Positions 24,277 through 31,533 of a stretch of 43,506 nucleotides of DNA are shown piece after piece; the first letter of the stretch is position 1; every line of letters begins with the position of its first letter. The stretch comes from Patescibacteria group bacterium UBA6033 (lineage in GTDB: Bacteria; Patescibacteriota; Minisyncoccia; Phycocordibacterales; Phycocordibacteraceae): assembly GCA_002429325.1 (NCBI GenBank), contig DIZH01000009.1:31535-75040 (forward strand), given 5' to 3'. The notes under the pieces were generated by a model. The model was not told where the DNA came from. It made no database searches and worked only from the letters and a program-made list of their open reading frames with translations. Position numbers and translations under genes: made by a program.

Positions 24277-26451
24277 ATGCAATCCGAACATACCGCGAAA
24301 AACATTGCCAGGTGGGTAGCGCTTGGCGCATTATTCCTTATTCCGCTCACGCCGCTTTTGGTGGCAAACACGTATTTCTTCCCCTTCATCAGCGGTAAGG
24401 CATTTTATTTCCGTATTCTGGTCGAGATAGCGGTCGTGGCGTGGGCAGTGCTCGCTTTTTTCGATAAGGAATATCGCCCGCGGTTTTCCTGGATTGGAGT
24501 CGCCGTAGTTGCTTTTGTAGTATGGATGGGTATTGCTGATCTCTTCGCTGTGAACGTCGCCAAAGCATTCTGGAGCAACTTCGAGCGTATGGAAGGATGG
24601 GTGCTCCTCATTCATCTTCTCGGTTTCTTCTTCGCGGCGGGGGCAGTGCTTCGAGCCGAGAAAAAATGGCGAGCTTGGTTTCTTACGTCGCTTGGCGTCT
24701 CACTCCTCATTTCAGGATATGCGCTCTTGCAGCTGGCTGGTTCGCTACCTATCCATCAGGGTTCAACACGTATCGATGCGACGCTCGGTAACTCGGCATA
24801 TCTCGCTATCTATTTCCTCTTTAACGTATTCATTGCGCTGTGGCTCGCACTCACTGAGAAATATATGTGGCTCAAATGGTCGCTCATCGCGCTCGCAGCG
24901 CTCGAAGTCGTACTCATATTCTTCACAGAAACACGTGGCACGATTATCGGGCTCTGTCTCGGATTCGCGCTCGCAGCATTTCTGACGATGCTCACGGCGG
25001 GGAAGCGCGTCCGCCAGTATGCCACCGGCGCTTTCATCCTCATCGTCATCCTCATAGGAGGCTTTTATCTCGCACGCAATTCATCGTTCGTGCAGCAGAA
25101 TCATGTTCTCCAACGCGTTGCCTCTATCTCGCTGAGCGATGGCCAGACACGCTTCACGCTCTGGCACATGGCGCTCCAGGGTGTAGCTGAGCGGCCGATA
25201 GTCGGCTGGGGACAGGAAGGATTCAACTATATATTCAACAAATATTACGACCCGTCGCTCTATCAGCAGGAGCAGTGGTTCGATCGTGCACACAATGCAT
25301 TCATTGATTGGCTCACGGCCGGCGGCATCCCTGCATTCCTGCTCTATCTCTCACTTTTCGGAACCGCACTCATGCTCTTGTGGCGCAGCTCCGAGCTCTC
25401 TCGTCCTGAACGTATTGCGCTCACCGCTGCGCTCGTAGGCTATGCGGTGCACAATCTGTTCGTGTTCGATAATTTGTACTCATACGTCTACTTCTTTGCG
25501 ATACTCGCGCTTATCGATTCGCAAGTCGCGCGGCCGATGCCGTCCTTAGAATCCGCACCGGTCTTGGATAGGGAGGCGGGCATGACCTATGCTCTTCCGA
25601 TGGGCGCCGCAGCAGCGCTCATCCTCGTCTGGACAGTGAACATCTCCGGCATGCAAGTAGCGTCTAAACTCATTACAGCGCTTTCTCCATCATCGGCCGG
25701 CGTTTCGGGGAATATCGCTACCTTCCAAGATCTTGCCGCGCACCCCTCGTTTGCCGCACAGGAGATACGGGAGCAGCTCGTGAGTTTCGCTGCTTCAGTA
25801 GCACAGAGTTCTTCCGCGACTATTGTGGAGAAACAGCAGGCAGTCGGCCTCGCGCTTACTGAGATGCAGAAGCAAATCGCATCCTATCCGCTAGATGCGC
25901 GAGAATATCTCGAACTCTCGTTCGTGTACCGCTCTATGGGTGACAACGCGGGAGCGTTGAAGCAAGTGCAGACAGCGCTCACTCTCTCGCCGAAGAAAGA
26001 ACAGGCTTGGATCCAAGCCGGCGCAATATCCTGGGACATGGGCGATACAAAAGGAGCACAGACTGACTTCAATACGGCGTATGCACTCGGTCCGCAGTTC
26101 GCAGATCTTGCGGCATATGCAGCGGCAGGTGATATAGGAGCAGGCGACACAAAAGACGGAGACGCTATTCTCATGAAAGTGTACGGCACGACCTCTGTCG
26201 ACAGCGATATTCTTGGCGTCGCATACTACCGTGCGAAAGACTGGTCTCGATTGATTAATCTCTGGCAGCTTCGCGTGAATAGCCCTACTGCCGATGCTCA
26301 GACATGGTTCGGACTCGCTGCAGCCTACTATGCATCAGGCGATACAGCGCATGCTATATCGACGGTTAAGGAGGCAGCAGTGCGCTTCCCAGATGCTGCA
26401 GCTTCGGTAGATGCCGCGCTTGCGCAGATACGAGGGAATACAGGCAAGTAG
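24277..26451 (+). CDS. O-antigen ligase-like membrane protein with C-terminal TPR repeats
   Basis: 724 aa. The first about 450 residues carry some 12 membrane helices of the Wzy_C/WaaL family. The long outer loop DGQTRFTLWHMALQGVAERPIVGWG then HNAFIDWLTAGGIPAFLLYLS contains the conserved Arg and His used in ligation. After a last helix the C-terminal about 190 residues form TPR-like helical pairs (YLELSFVYRSMGDNAGALKQ, AWIQAGAISWDMGDTKGAQ), outside the cell. It should polymerise or attach the glycan made by this locus to an acceptor. It ends six bases before murB. Confidence 0.88.
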   Translation: MQSEHTAKNIARWVALGALFLIPLTPLLVANTYFFPFISGKAFYFRILVEIAVVAWAVLAFFDKEYRPRFSWIGVAVVAFVVWMGIADLFAVNVAKAFWSNFERMEGWVLLIHLLGFFFAAGAVLRAEKKWRAWFLTSLGVSLLISGYALLQLAGSLPIHQGSTRIDATLGNSAYLAIYFLFNVFIALWLALTEKYMWLKWSLIALAALEVVLIFFTETRGTIIGLCLGFALAAFLTMLTAGKRVRQYATGAFILIVILIGGFYLARNSSFVQQNHVLQRVASISLSDGQTRFTLWHMALQGVAERPIVGWGQEGFNYIFNKYYDPSLYQQEQWFDRAHNAFIDWLTAGGIPAFLLYLSLFGTALMLLWRSSELSRPERIALTAALVGYAVHNLFVFDNLYSYVYFFAILALIDSQVARPMPSLESAPVLDREAGMTYALPMGAAAALILVWTVNISGMQVASKLITALSPSSAGVSGNIATFQDLAAHPSFAAQEIREQLVSFAASVAQSSSATIVEKQQAVGLALTEMQKQIASYPLDAREYLELSFVYRSMGDNAGALKQVQTALTLSPKKEQAWIQAGAISWDMGDTKGAQTDFNTAYALGPQFADLAAYAAAGDIGAGDTKDGDAILMKVYGTTSVDSDILGVAYYRAKDWSRLINLWQLRVNSPTADAQTWFGLAAAYYASGDTAHAISTVKEAAVRFPDAAASVDAALAQIRGNTGK

Positions 26452-26457
26452 TCATTA

Positions 26458-27477
26458 ATGAATGTAGAAACTTCAGTACCGCTTGCACCGCTCACGACAT
26501 TTCGTATAGGGGGTCTCGCACGCGTCTATATCCCTATTCATACGGAAGAAGAGGCAGAATCCGCGGTCGCGCTTGCGCGCGACCGCGGACTTCCTCTTTT
26601 TGTGCTTGGTGCCGGAAGCAATATTCTCATTCCCGACAGCGGCTTCGATGGCGTCGTGCTGCACATGCAGATGCGTGAGATGACGATTGAAGATAGAGGT
26701 GAGCATGCTGAACTTATCGCGGGCGCCGGCGCGCTCTGGGAAGATGTTGTCGATGCTGCCTGCGTTCATGGATTGCACGGCATTGAGAATCTCGCTGGCA
26801 TACCTGGCACACTCGGCGGAGCAGCTGTGCAGAACATCGGTGCGTACGGTGCAGAGTTCGCGCCGGTCTTCGCGTATGCAGACGTACTGGATAGTACGAC
26901 GGGAGCGAAGCGGCGCATCACCAAAGAAGAGGCATTGTTTGCCTACCGCACTAGTACGTTCAAGCAGCACTCCGAACTAGTCATTACTCGTATTGCGCTC
27001 ACATTGAAAAAGAATGCGTCGCTCCACACACAGTATGCTGACCTCGCGCAGGTCGTCGAATCAGGCGTAGCGCTCGCAACTCCTGCGGATGTTGCGAAGG
27101 TTGTACGTGCCATACGCGCCCGGAAGTTCCCGGCAGGCAAAGATGAGGGAACGGCTGGTTCATTCTTTAAGAATCCCATAATCACTCAGGCGTTGGCCGC
27201 GTCTTTAGTAGAACAGTTTCCAGGTCTGCCGACATTTCCGCTCGAGAACGGGATGGTGAAGATACCGCTCGCATGGATACTCGATCATGTACTCTCGCTC
27301 AAGGGATATGCAAAGGGTCCAGTGCGACTCTATGAGAAGCAGCCGCTCGTACTTGTCGCGCAAGCTGGCGCGCGCTCAGCGGATGTTGATGCACTCGCGA
27401 ATGACATATGTGCACGCGTATATGAAGCGACGCAGATCACTATTGAACGTGAAGTAGAAACAATTAGCGCACGATAG
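26458..27477 (+). CDS. murB: UDP-N-acetylenolpyruvoylglucosamine reductase
   Basis: 339 aa FAD-dependent reductase of peptidoglycan precursor synthesis. FVLGAGSNIL binds FAD phosphates, IPGTLGGAAVQNIGAYGAE is the FAD loop, GSFFKNP holds the catalytic Ser235, and IEREV near the C-terminus supplies the acidic Glu332. YRTSTFK is the substrate Tyr segment typical of type I MurB, matching its full length. A perfect 13-bp inverted repeat lies within its N-terminal coding region (26560-26589). It probably shares the transcript of the gene before it. No other mur genes are in the window. Confidence 0.95.
   Translation: MNVETSVPLAPLTTFRIGGLARVYIPIHTEEEAESAVALARDRGLPLFVLGAGSNILIPDSGFDGVVLHMQMREMTIEDRGEHAELIAGAGALWEDVVDAACVHGLHGIENLAGIPGTLGGAAVQNIGAYGAEFAPVFAYADVLDSTTGAKRRITKEEALFAYRTSTFKQHSELVITRIALTLKKNASLHTQYADLAQVVESGVALATPADVAKVVRAIRARKFPAGKDEGTAGSFFKNPIITQALAASLVEQFPGLPTFPLENGMVKIPLAWILDHVLSLKGYAKGPVRLYEKQPLVLVAQAGARSADVDALANDICARVYEATQITIEREVETISAR
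26560..26589. repeat. Perfect 13-bp inverted repeat inside murB
   Basis: Arm TCCGCGGTCGCGC at 26560-26572, loop TTGC, exact complement at 26577-26589, encoding ESAVALARDRG. It would form a very GC-rich hairpin in the mRNA and is not explained by coding need. Confidence 0.9.
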
Positions 27478-27512
27478 AATTTTTTTCTAAAATTATTTTT
27501 ATAAAAGTTATC

Positions 27513-27532
27513 TCGCACACTTAGATATCTAT
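27513..27532 (+). repeat. Left terminal inverted repeat of the GIY-YIG element
   Basis: 20 bp, containing the palindrome AGATATCT and the TAG stop codon of the nuclease gene (27529-27531). Its inverted partner at 27808-27827 differs at one base. Confidence 0.85.
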
Positions 27533-27783
27533 TGCAGACTGAATGAGATGCGTTCCATCAGAAATCTCCTTGCGTTCCCACGTAATTTAAGCGCCTTCTC
27601 ACGTCTTGAAGCGTCATCTTTCTCCTTGTACGCCTCGTAATATATGAGCTCGAATGGTGCGCGAGGAGCGGTTGAGAAGTTCTTCCCATTGTTATGTTCA
27701 TTCAGTCTGCGTTTCAAATCGTTTGTGCTACCGATGTATAACTCGCTATCTTTTGTGCTTCGAATGACGTATACGTACTGCAT
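27529..27783 (-). CDS. Single-domain GIY-YIG nuclease (UPF0213/YhbQ-like)
   Basis: 84 aa, a complete minimal GIY-YIG domain. YVYVIRS (3-9) and LYIGST (15-20) form the GIY and YIG strands, Arg25 and His30 follow in NDLKRRLNEH, and the metal-binding Glu62 lies in RREKALKLRG. Stand-alone family members occur widely, and some act as DNA-structure nucleases. ATG 27783 follows TATACT by six bases. The gene fills the space between two inverted repeats, as a homing or transposition-type selfish gene would. A simple housekeeping nuclease is the alternative. It lies in the opposite direction to murB and the small basic protein. Confidence 0.88.
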   Translation of the reverse strand: MQYVYVIRSTKDSELYIGSTNDLKRRLNEHNNGKNFSTAPRAPFELIYYEAYKEKDDASRREKALKLRGNARRFLMERISFSLQ

Positions 27784-27789
27784 GTTTGT

Positions 27790-27795
27790 AGTATA
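27790..27795 (-). promoter_or_regulatory. -10 box for the GIY-YIG gene
   Basis: TATACT on the minus strand ends six bases before ATG 27783, inside the right inverted repeat boundary, so the element carries its own leaderless promoter. Confidence 0.55.
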
Positions 27796-27807
27796 CGATT
27801 TGAAACG

Positions 27808-27827
27808 ATAGATATCTAAGTGTGAGA
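27808..27827 (-). repeat. Right terminal inverted repeat of the GIY-YIG element
   Basis: 20 bp inverted copy of 27513-27532 with one mismatch. It is followed directly by GTTATC, matching the six bases outside the left repeat. Confidence 0.85.
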
Positions 27828-27958
27828 GTTATCCACACATTTATTTTTTTTGTTCACGCAAAATTTTTTTACGCGCAATAATATCTATTAGAAACGTTTG
27901 TGTATGAATTCGTTCATGCAGAGACGGGTCGACATACCAGATTTTAATTCCAACCACC

Positions 27959-28042
27959 ATGGCAGCAAAAAAGCGAAAGACAGTGAAGAAGGTTGCAAAG
28001 AAGGCAACAAAGAAGCGCAAGGCAGCAAAGAAGCGCGCATAG
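27959..28042 (+). CDS. Tiny Lys/Arg-rich histone-like peptide
   Basis: 27 aa, too short for ordinary gene calling. It begins MAAKKRKTVKKVAKKATKK and ends KRA, built from AAKK/KKVAKK/KKATKK units with only Ala, Lys, Arg, Thr and Val. It resembles the tails of bacterial histone H1-like proteins, so DNA or RNA binding is likely, though a nucleoid role is inference. A strong rho-independent terminator begins 26 bases after the stop, so this is a complete short transcription unit. The upstream sequence is AT-rich with a possible TAATAT at 27879-27884 but no clear Shine-Dalgarno sequence. Confidence 0.72.
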   Translation: MAAKKRKTVKKVAKKATKKRKAAKKRA

Positions 28043-28068
28043 TTCTCGACTGCCTTTCGGCAGACGCG

Positions 28069-28106
28069 AAAAGAAAAATTCCACGTGAGTGGGATTTTTC
28101 TTTTTT
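28069..28106 (+). terminator. Rho-independent terminator after the small basic protein
   Basis: Stem 28069-28084 (AAAGAAAAATTCCAC at its end) pairs with 28089-28104 across a four-base loop GTGA, with one G-T pair, ending in a T run. The A-rich left arm makes it work in both directions in principle. Confidence 0.9.
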
Positions 28107-28125
28107 AGACCGCAATGCAATACCA

Positions 28126-28134
28126 TGGTATAGT
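28126..28134 (+). promoter_or_regulatory. Extended -10 box before secA
   Basis: TGGTATAGT ends eight bases before ATG 28143, identical to the box before 24277. It lies 20 bases after the preceding terminator, so secA starts its own transcript. Confidence 0.65.
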
Positions 28135-28142
28135 GCAATCTC

Positions 28143-30665
28143 ATGTTCAATCTCTCCTCTTTCTTCTCGAAGAATCAATCCGCGGCCTTTCTAAAGGCCG
28201 CGGCACCCGTAGTAGCAGCCACAAACGCGCTTGCCGAGGAGTGTCTTGCGCTCTCTGACGAGGCTCTTCGCGCACGCCTGAAGGAAGTACGCGAGCGAGC
28301 GAGTACTGTGGGAGTCGCCGAGAAGTCAGACATCCCTCTCGTGTTCGCGCTCGTGCGAGAAGCATCTCGCCGTACGCTCAAGCAGCCTCATTTCGATGTA
28401 CAACTCATGGGCGGGCTCGCCCTCCTTGAGGGAAAGATTGCTGAGATGCGAACTGGAGAAGGGAAGACGCTCGTCGCGACGCTCCCTGCCACCTATCACG
28501 CGCTTTCTGGGCAAGGCGTGCACGTCGTGACCGTGAACGATTATCTCGCACGTCGCGATGGTGCGTGGATGGGACAAGTCTATAATTTCCTCGGTCTCTC
28601 AGTCGGTGTTGTGACGAGTGCAGGTTCCTATATATATGACGCTTCGCACGTGGATACGCGAGAAGATGCGGAGCGCGACGCCGAAGGTTCGTTCAAAGTG
28701 TTTTATGACTATCTGCGTCCTGCTACCAAACGCGATGCGTATGTCGCTGACATTACCTATGTCACCAACAATGAGCTCGGATTTGATTATCTGCGCGACA
28801 ACACCGCCTATGACGCATCGCAGATCATGCAGCGCGGGCATGCCTATGCCATTATCGACGAAGTCGACTCCATCCTCATCGACGAAGCGCGCACGCCGCT
28901 CATCATCAGCGGGCCTGCAGGCGACTCGCAGAAGCTCTATGAACAGTTCGCCGGTCTCGTACGAACCCTGAAGGAAGAAAAGGATTATACGATTGATGAG
29001 AAACAGAAAGCTATTCAGCTCACTGAAGAGGGCATCCATACCGCTGAAGTAGCGCTTGGTCTCGAAAATCTCTATGCGGAGGGCGGGATGAAATTCGCGC
29101 ATCATCTCGAGACGGCTGTACGCGCTCAAGCGTTGTTCCACAAGGACAAGGAGTACATCGTACGCGACAACGAGATCCTCATTGTGGACGAATTTACTGG
29201 GCGGTTGCAGCCGGGCCGCCGCTGGTCAGAAGGCCTCCATCAGGCTATCGAGGCGAAAGAGGGAGTTATGGTGCGCGAGGAGACTCGTACCTATGCGACC
29301 GTTACATTCCAGAACCTTTTCCGCATGTACAAGCGCCTTGCGGGCATGACGGGCACTGCGCTTTCCTCAGAAGAGGAATTTTATACGGTCTACGGACTTG
29401 AAGTGGTGGTAGTACCGACCAATCAACCAGTCGCGCGTAAGGACTTCGACGACCTTATTTTCCAGACTGCGGCAGGAAAGTATCGCGCGGTCGCGCGTGC
29501 AGTGAAGGAGCGGCACATGAAAGGGCAGCCAGTCTTGGTCGGTACGGTATCGATTGAGGACAATGAGATAGTAAGTGTCTTTCTTACAAAGGAGGGCGTG
29601 CCGCATGAAGTGTTGAATGCCAAGAACCATGAGCGTGAAGGCGAGATTATTGCAAGCGCCGGAGAGGCCGGTCGGGTGACCGTGGCGACGAACCTCGCTG
29701 GTCGCGGCGTCGATATCAAGCTCGGCGGTGCATTGCCGACACCGGAAGAGCGCGCCGACATCATTGCCAAAGGCGGACTCGCGGTCATTGGTACAGAGCG
29801 CCACGATGCGCGCCGCATCGATAACCAGTTGCGCGGCCGCTCAGGCCGCCAAGGCGACCCAGGTGAGACGCGCTTCTACGTATCGCTCGAGGACAAACTC
29901 ATGCGCGTATTCGCTGCTGAGACCCTGAAGAACGTGATGGGCCGATTCGGCATACCTGAGGACGAGCCGATTGAAAGCAGCATGATTACGAGGTCGCTCG
30001 AAACCGCTCAGGGCCGCATTGAAGGGTTCAATTTTGATGCACGCAAGCAAGTGCTTGCCTATGACGACGTGATGAATACACAGCGTCTCGCTATTTATGA
30101 TCGCCGCCGCTCCGCGCTGCTCGGGGACGAGACCGATATTGAGAACGTGGCTCGCACGCTTCTCGAGGGGAACGCTCCTGCGCTTGAAGCGTTTGAAGCA
30201 AAGAAAGCTGATCTCGATACTGCGTTCGCAGGCCTGTTGCGCCACCTGCTTCTGCAGGTCATCGACATGTTCTGGCTCGAGCATCTGGAGACCATGGATT
30301 ATCTGCGCCGCTCAGTATCGCTCCGAGCATACGGCCAGCGCGACCCGCTTATCGAATATCGCCGCGAAGGTCTCATGCGATTCCGCCAGCTCGAGGAAAA
30401 TATCAAAGCAGCATTTGCTGAGGCATTGCCGCGTTTGCAGTCTGCCGATGATGCACGCATTCGCGCAGAACAGGAGAGAGTGCGCGCCTCGCTTGCCACC
30501 GCAGGAGCAGAAGATGGGGGTGCTCCGGCGCCAGTGGTCAATACAAATGAGTACGGCCGCAACGATTTCGTTACGATAAAGAAGGGCGATGCGACGCAGA
30601 CACTCAAGTATAAGAAAGCCGAACCGCTTCTAGCCGAGGGCTGGACTATCATAAGCCACGACTAG
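28143..30665 (+). CDS. secA: Preprotein translocase ATPase SecA
   Basis: 840 aa motor of the Sec export system. MRTGEGKTL (102-110) is Walker A, IDEVDSILIDEARTPLIISGP starting near 238 is Walker B plus the preprotein cross-linking start, and GRSGRQGDPGETRFYVSLED is the conserved helicase motif VI region near residue 565-585. A long insertion lies between the nucleotide-binding motifs (about 155-205, SYIYDASHVDTREDAERDAEG). The C-terminus ends in ...AEGWTIISHD and has no CxCGSGKKYK zinc motif. The N-terminal coding region has an 11-bp inverted repeat (28180-28203). Followed by a palindrome that serves as terminator. Confidence 0.97.
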   Translation: MFNLSSFFSKNQSAAFLKAAAPVVAATNALAEECLALSDEALRARLKEVRERASTVGVAEKSDIPLVFALVREASRRTLKQPHFDVQLMGGLALLEGKIAEMRTGEGKTLVATLPATYHALSGQGVHVVTVNDYLARRDGAWMGQVYNFLGLSVGVVTSAGSYIYDASHVDTREDAERDAEGSFKVFYDYLRPATKRDAYVADITYVTNNELGFDYLRDNTAYDASQIMQRGHAYAIIDEVDSILIDEARTPLIISGPAGDSQKLYEQFAGLVRTLKEEKDYTIDEKQKAIQLTEEGIHTAEVALGLENLYAEGGMKFAHHLETAVRAQALFHKDKEYIVRDNEILIVDEFTGRLQPGRRWSEGLHQAIEAKEGVMVREETRTYATVTFQNLFRMYKRLAGMTGTALSSEEEFYTVYGLEVVVVPTNQPVARKDFDDLIFQTAAGKYRAVARAVKERHMKGQPVLVGTVSIEDNEIVSVFLTKEGVPHEVLNAKNHEREGEIIASAGEAGRVTVATNLAGRGVDIKLGGALPTPEERADIIAKGGLAVIGTERHDARRIDNQLRGRSGRQGDPGETRFYVSLEDKLMRVFAAETLKNVMGRFGIPEDEPIESSMITRSLETAQGRIEGFNFDARKQVLAYDDVMNTQRLAIYDRRRSALLGDETDIENVARTLLEGNAPALEAFEAKKADLDTAFAGLLRHLLLQVIDMFWLEHLETMDYLRRSVSLRAYGQRDPLIEYRREGLMRFRQLEENIKAAFAEALPRLQSADDARIRAEQERVRASLATAGAEDGGAPAPVVNTNEYGRNDFVTIKKGDATQTLKYKKAEPLLAEGWTIISHD
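28180..28203. repeat. Perfect 11-bp inverted repeat in the secA 5' coding region
   Basis: CCGCGGCCTTT at 28180-28190, two-base loop, complement at 28193-28203. It starts 38 bases into the gene, where a hairpin could slow initiation, and encodes SAAFLKAAA. Confidence 0.85.
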
Positions 30666-30694
30666 CACACCCCCCATCTCTCCCCTTTATTCTT

Positions 30695-30731
30695 AACCCA
30701 TGCGGGGGTTTACGAAACCCCCGCATGGGTT
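30695..30731. repeat. REP-like palindrome after secA; likely terminator
   Basis: Perfect 17-bp stem (30695-30711 with 30715-30731), loop ACG, core GGGGGTTT/AAACCCCC and outer AACCCATGC. It ends in TTTT and lies 30 bases after the secA stop. It is the 3' flank of the RAYT gene, in inverted orientation to the copy on the other side. Confidence 0.92.
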
Positions 30732-30766
30732 TTCCCATCTATCCAATCTAGTTGTCCTTGAGTTGT

Positions 30767-31432
30767 TTAAGTCGCAAATTCATAGAGATCGGCCTCCTCA
30801 TATTCTGCACCCTTCAGGAATTCTCTGATTTCGCGCTCATAATTTCCCAGAGAATCTTTGAACAGAGATGTCGAAAGAAGAGAGGGAAAATTTTTGTATC
30901 CCGCATAATCCAGATAACTGCTCCATCGATATGTAGCAAGGTAGTGCAATGCTTCACTCGAACTTTTGATGCCCGATTTGCTTCTCTCCCGCCAATTCTG
31001 AGCGTTACTAAGGTAATCGAGCGGGTTTAGATGAACATAATGAAGCAGATACAAGAAATGAGCTTGTTGCTGCACGGGGATTTTTTTCGTACGACCCTGG
31101 AACAATGTTCCGGTCCGGACATATCGCTCGTTGAAATAATTAGCGTATCCGATATTAAGCTTTCGTAAAAACAAACTCATTCCACCATCAATACGCTCTG
31201 AAAGAATAAGGTGGTAGTGATTTTTCATGAGGCACCAGCCATGAATATCAACAAGACGTCTTCGAATAAGGGGGTTTACGAAACCCCCTATATTGCTGGG
31301 GGCACGCATGTGGGGAGCAGGTCTTTGGTCATTGAATTCGAAAAGATCATGTACGAAGCGGATACGATCTTGATCGTCTCTGAACAAATCTCTTCCGTCC
31401 ACACCGCGATTGAGCGCGTGAAATATTTCCAT
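30767..31432 (-). CDS. REP-associated tyrosine transposase (RAYT, Y1/HUH family)
   Basis: 221 aa Y1 transposase of the IS200-like/RAYT group. The HUH motif is His72-Tyr-His74 in CLMKNHYHLIL; the catalytic Tyr is Tyr96 or, more likely, Tyr99 in NIGYANYFNERY; FQGR, HYVHLNPLDY and YRWSSYLDYAG are later conserved blocks. RAYTs are single-copy proteins that cut and copy palindromic REP sequences. A consensus TATAAT lies eight bases before ATG 31432. Residues 49-54 (GGFVNP) are encoded by a copy of the palindrome itself, in a variable linker ahead of VDIHGWCLMKN. All catalytic residues appear intact. Confidence 0.92.
   Translation of the reverse strand: MEIFHALNRGVDGRDLFRDDQDRIRFVHDLFEFNDQRPAPHMRAPSNIGGFVNPLIRRRLVDIHGWCLMKNHYHLILSERIDGGMSLFLRKLNIGYANYFNERYVRTGTLFQGRTKKIPVQQQAHFLYLLHYVHLNPLDYLSNAQNWRERSKSGIKSSSEALHYLATYRWSSYLDYAGYKNFPSLLSTSLFKDSLGNYEREIREFLKGAEYEEADLYEFAT
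31269..31289. repeat. REP-like palindrome inside the RAYT coding sequence
   Basis: AGGGGGTTT, loop ACG, AAACCCCCT: nine-bp stem. Read on the minus strand it encodes GGFVNP in the RAYT protein without breaking the frame. Confidence 0.9.
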
Positions 31433-31440
31433 GATTCGTA

Positions 31441-31446
31441 ATTATA
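31441..31446 (-). promoter_or_regulatory. Consensus -10 box for the RAYT gene
   Basis: TATAAT on the minus strand, eight bases from ATG 31432. It is the only perfect consensus hexamer among the abutting promoters of the window. Confidence 0.6.
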
Positions 31447-31455
31447 TACTCATCC

Positions 31456-31478
31456 ATGCGGGTATTTCGTAAACCCCC
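31456..31478 (+). repeat. Degenerate REP-like palindrome, variant GGGTATTT
   Basis: Core GGGTATTTCGTAAACCCCC (loop CGT); the left arm has two changes that break the stem. The 23 bases from 31456 are identical to 35327-35349, so the pair forms a direct repeat around the lipase cassette. It is the 5' flank of the RAYT gene. Confidence 0.9.
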
Positions 31479-31517
31479 AATTCGGTGTGCACAATGTGTT
31501 TGGCTATCACGTGCCGG

Positions 31518-31526
31518 TGCTATGGT
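31518..31526 (+). promoter_or_regulatory. Extended -10 box before the lipase gene
   Basis: TGCTATGGT ends seven bases before ATG 31534 and decides among three in-frame Met codons. The chosen Met begins an ideal signal peptide. Confidence 0.6.
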
Positions 31527-31533
31527 GAAAATC

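Larger units (their letters stand above)
27507..27833. mobile_element. Candidate miniature element: GIY-YIG gene within terminal inverted repeats
   Basis: A 20-bp left repeat (27513-27532) and right repeat (27808-27827) are inverted copies with one mismatch (ATAGATATCTAAGTGTG core). Both are bordered outside by the same six bases GTTATC (27507-27512 and 27828-27833), like a target-site duplication. The 315-bp interior holds one gene: the stop codon of the nuclease lies in the left repeat and its promoter sits just inside the right repeat. Removing the element and one GTTATC would restore an uninterrupted TTATCCACA. Confidence 0.65.
30695..31478. mobile_element. RAYT module: transposase gene with inverted flanking REP palindromes
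   Basis: The REP-associated transposase (30767-31432) lies between a palindrome with loop ACG (35 bases beyond its stop) and one with loop CGT (about 24 bases upstream of its start). Opposite orientation on the two sides is what known REP/RAYT units show. A third copy lies inside the gene. Confidence 0.8.

Noticed and set aside
30767..31432. Decayed transposase (pseudogene)
   Set aside because: The frame is complete with HUH and Tyr motifs and a consensus -10 box, so it is likely intact despite the internal palindrome.
31456..31533. 26-residue N-terminal extension of the lipase, and similar extensions before obg
   Set aside because: These are translations of the palindrome (MRVFRKPP or MRGFTKPP) and not protein sequence; a clean signal peptide starts at 31534 and the canonical Obg start at 35409.
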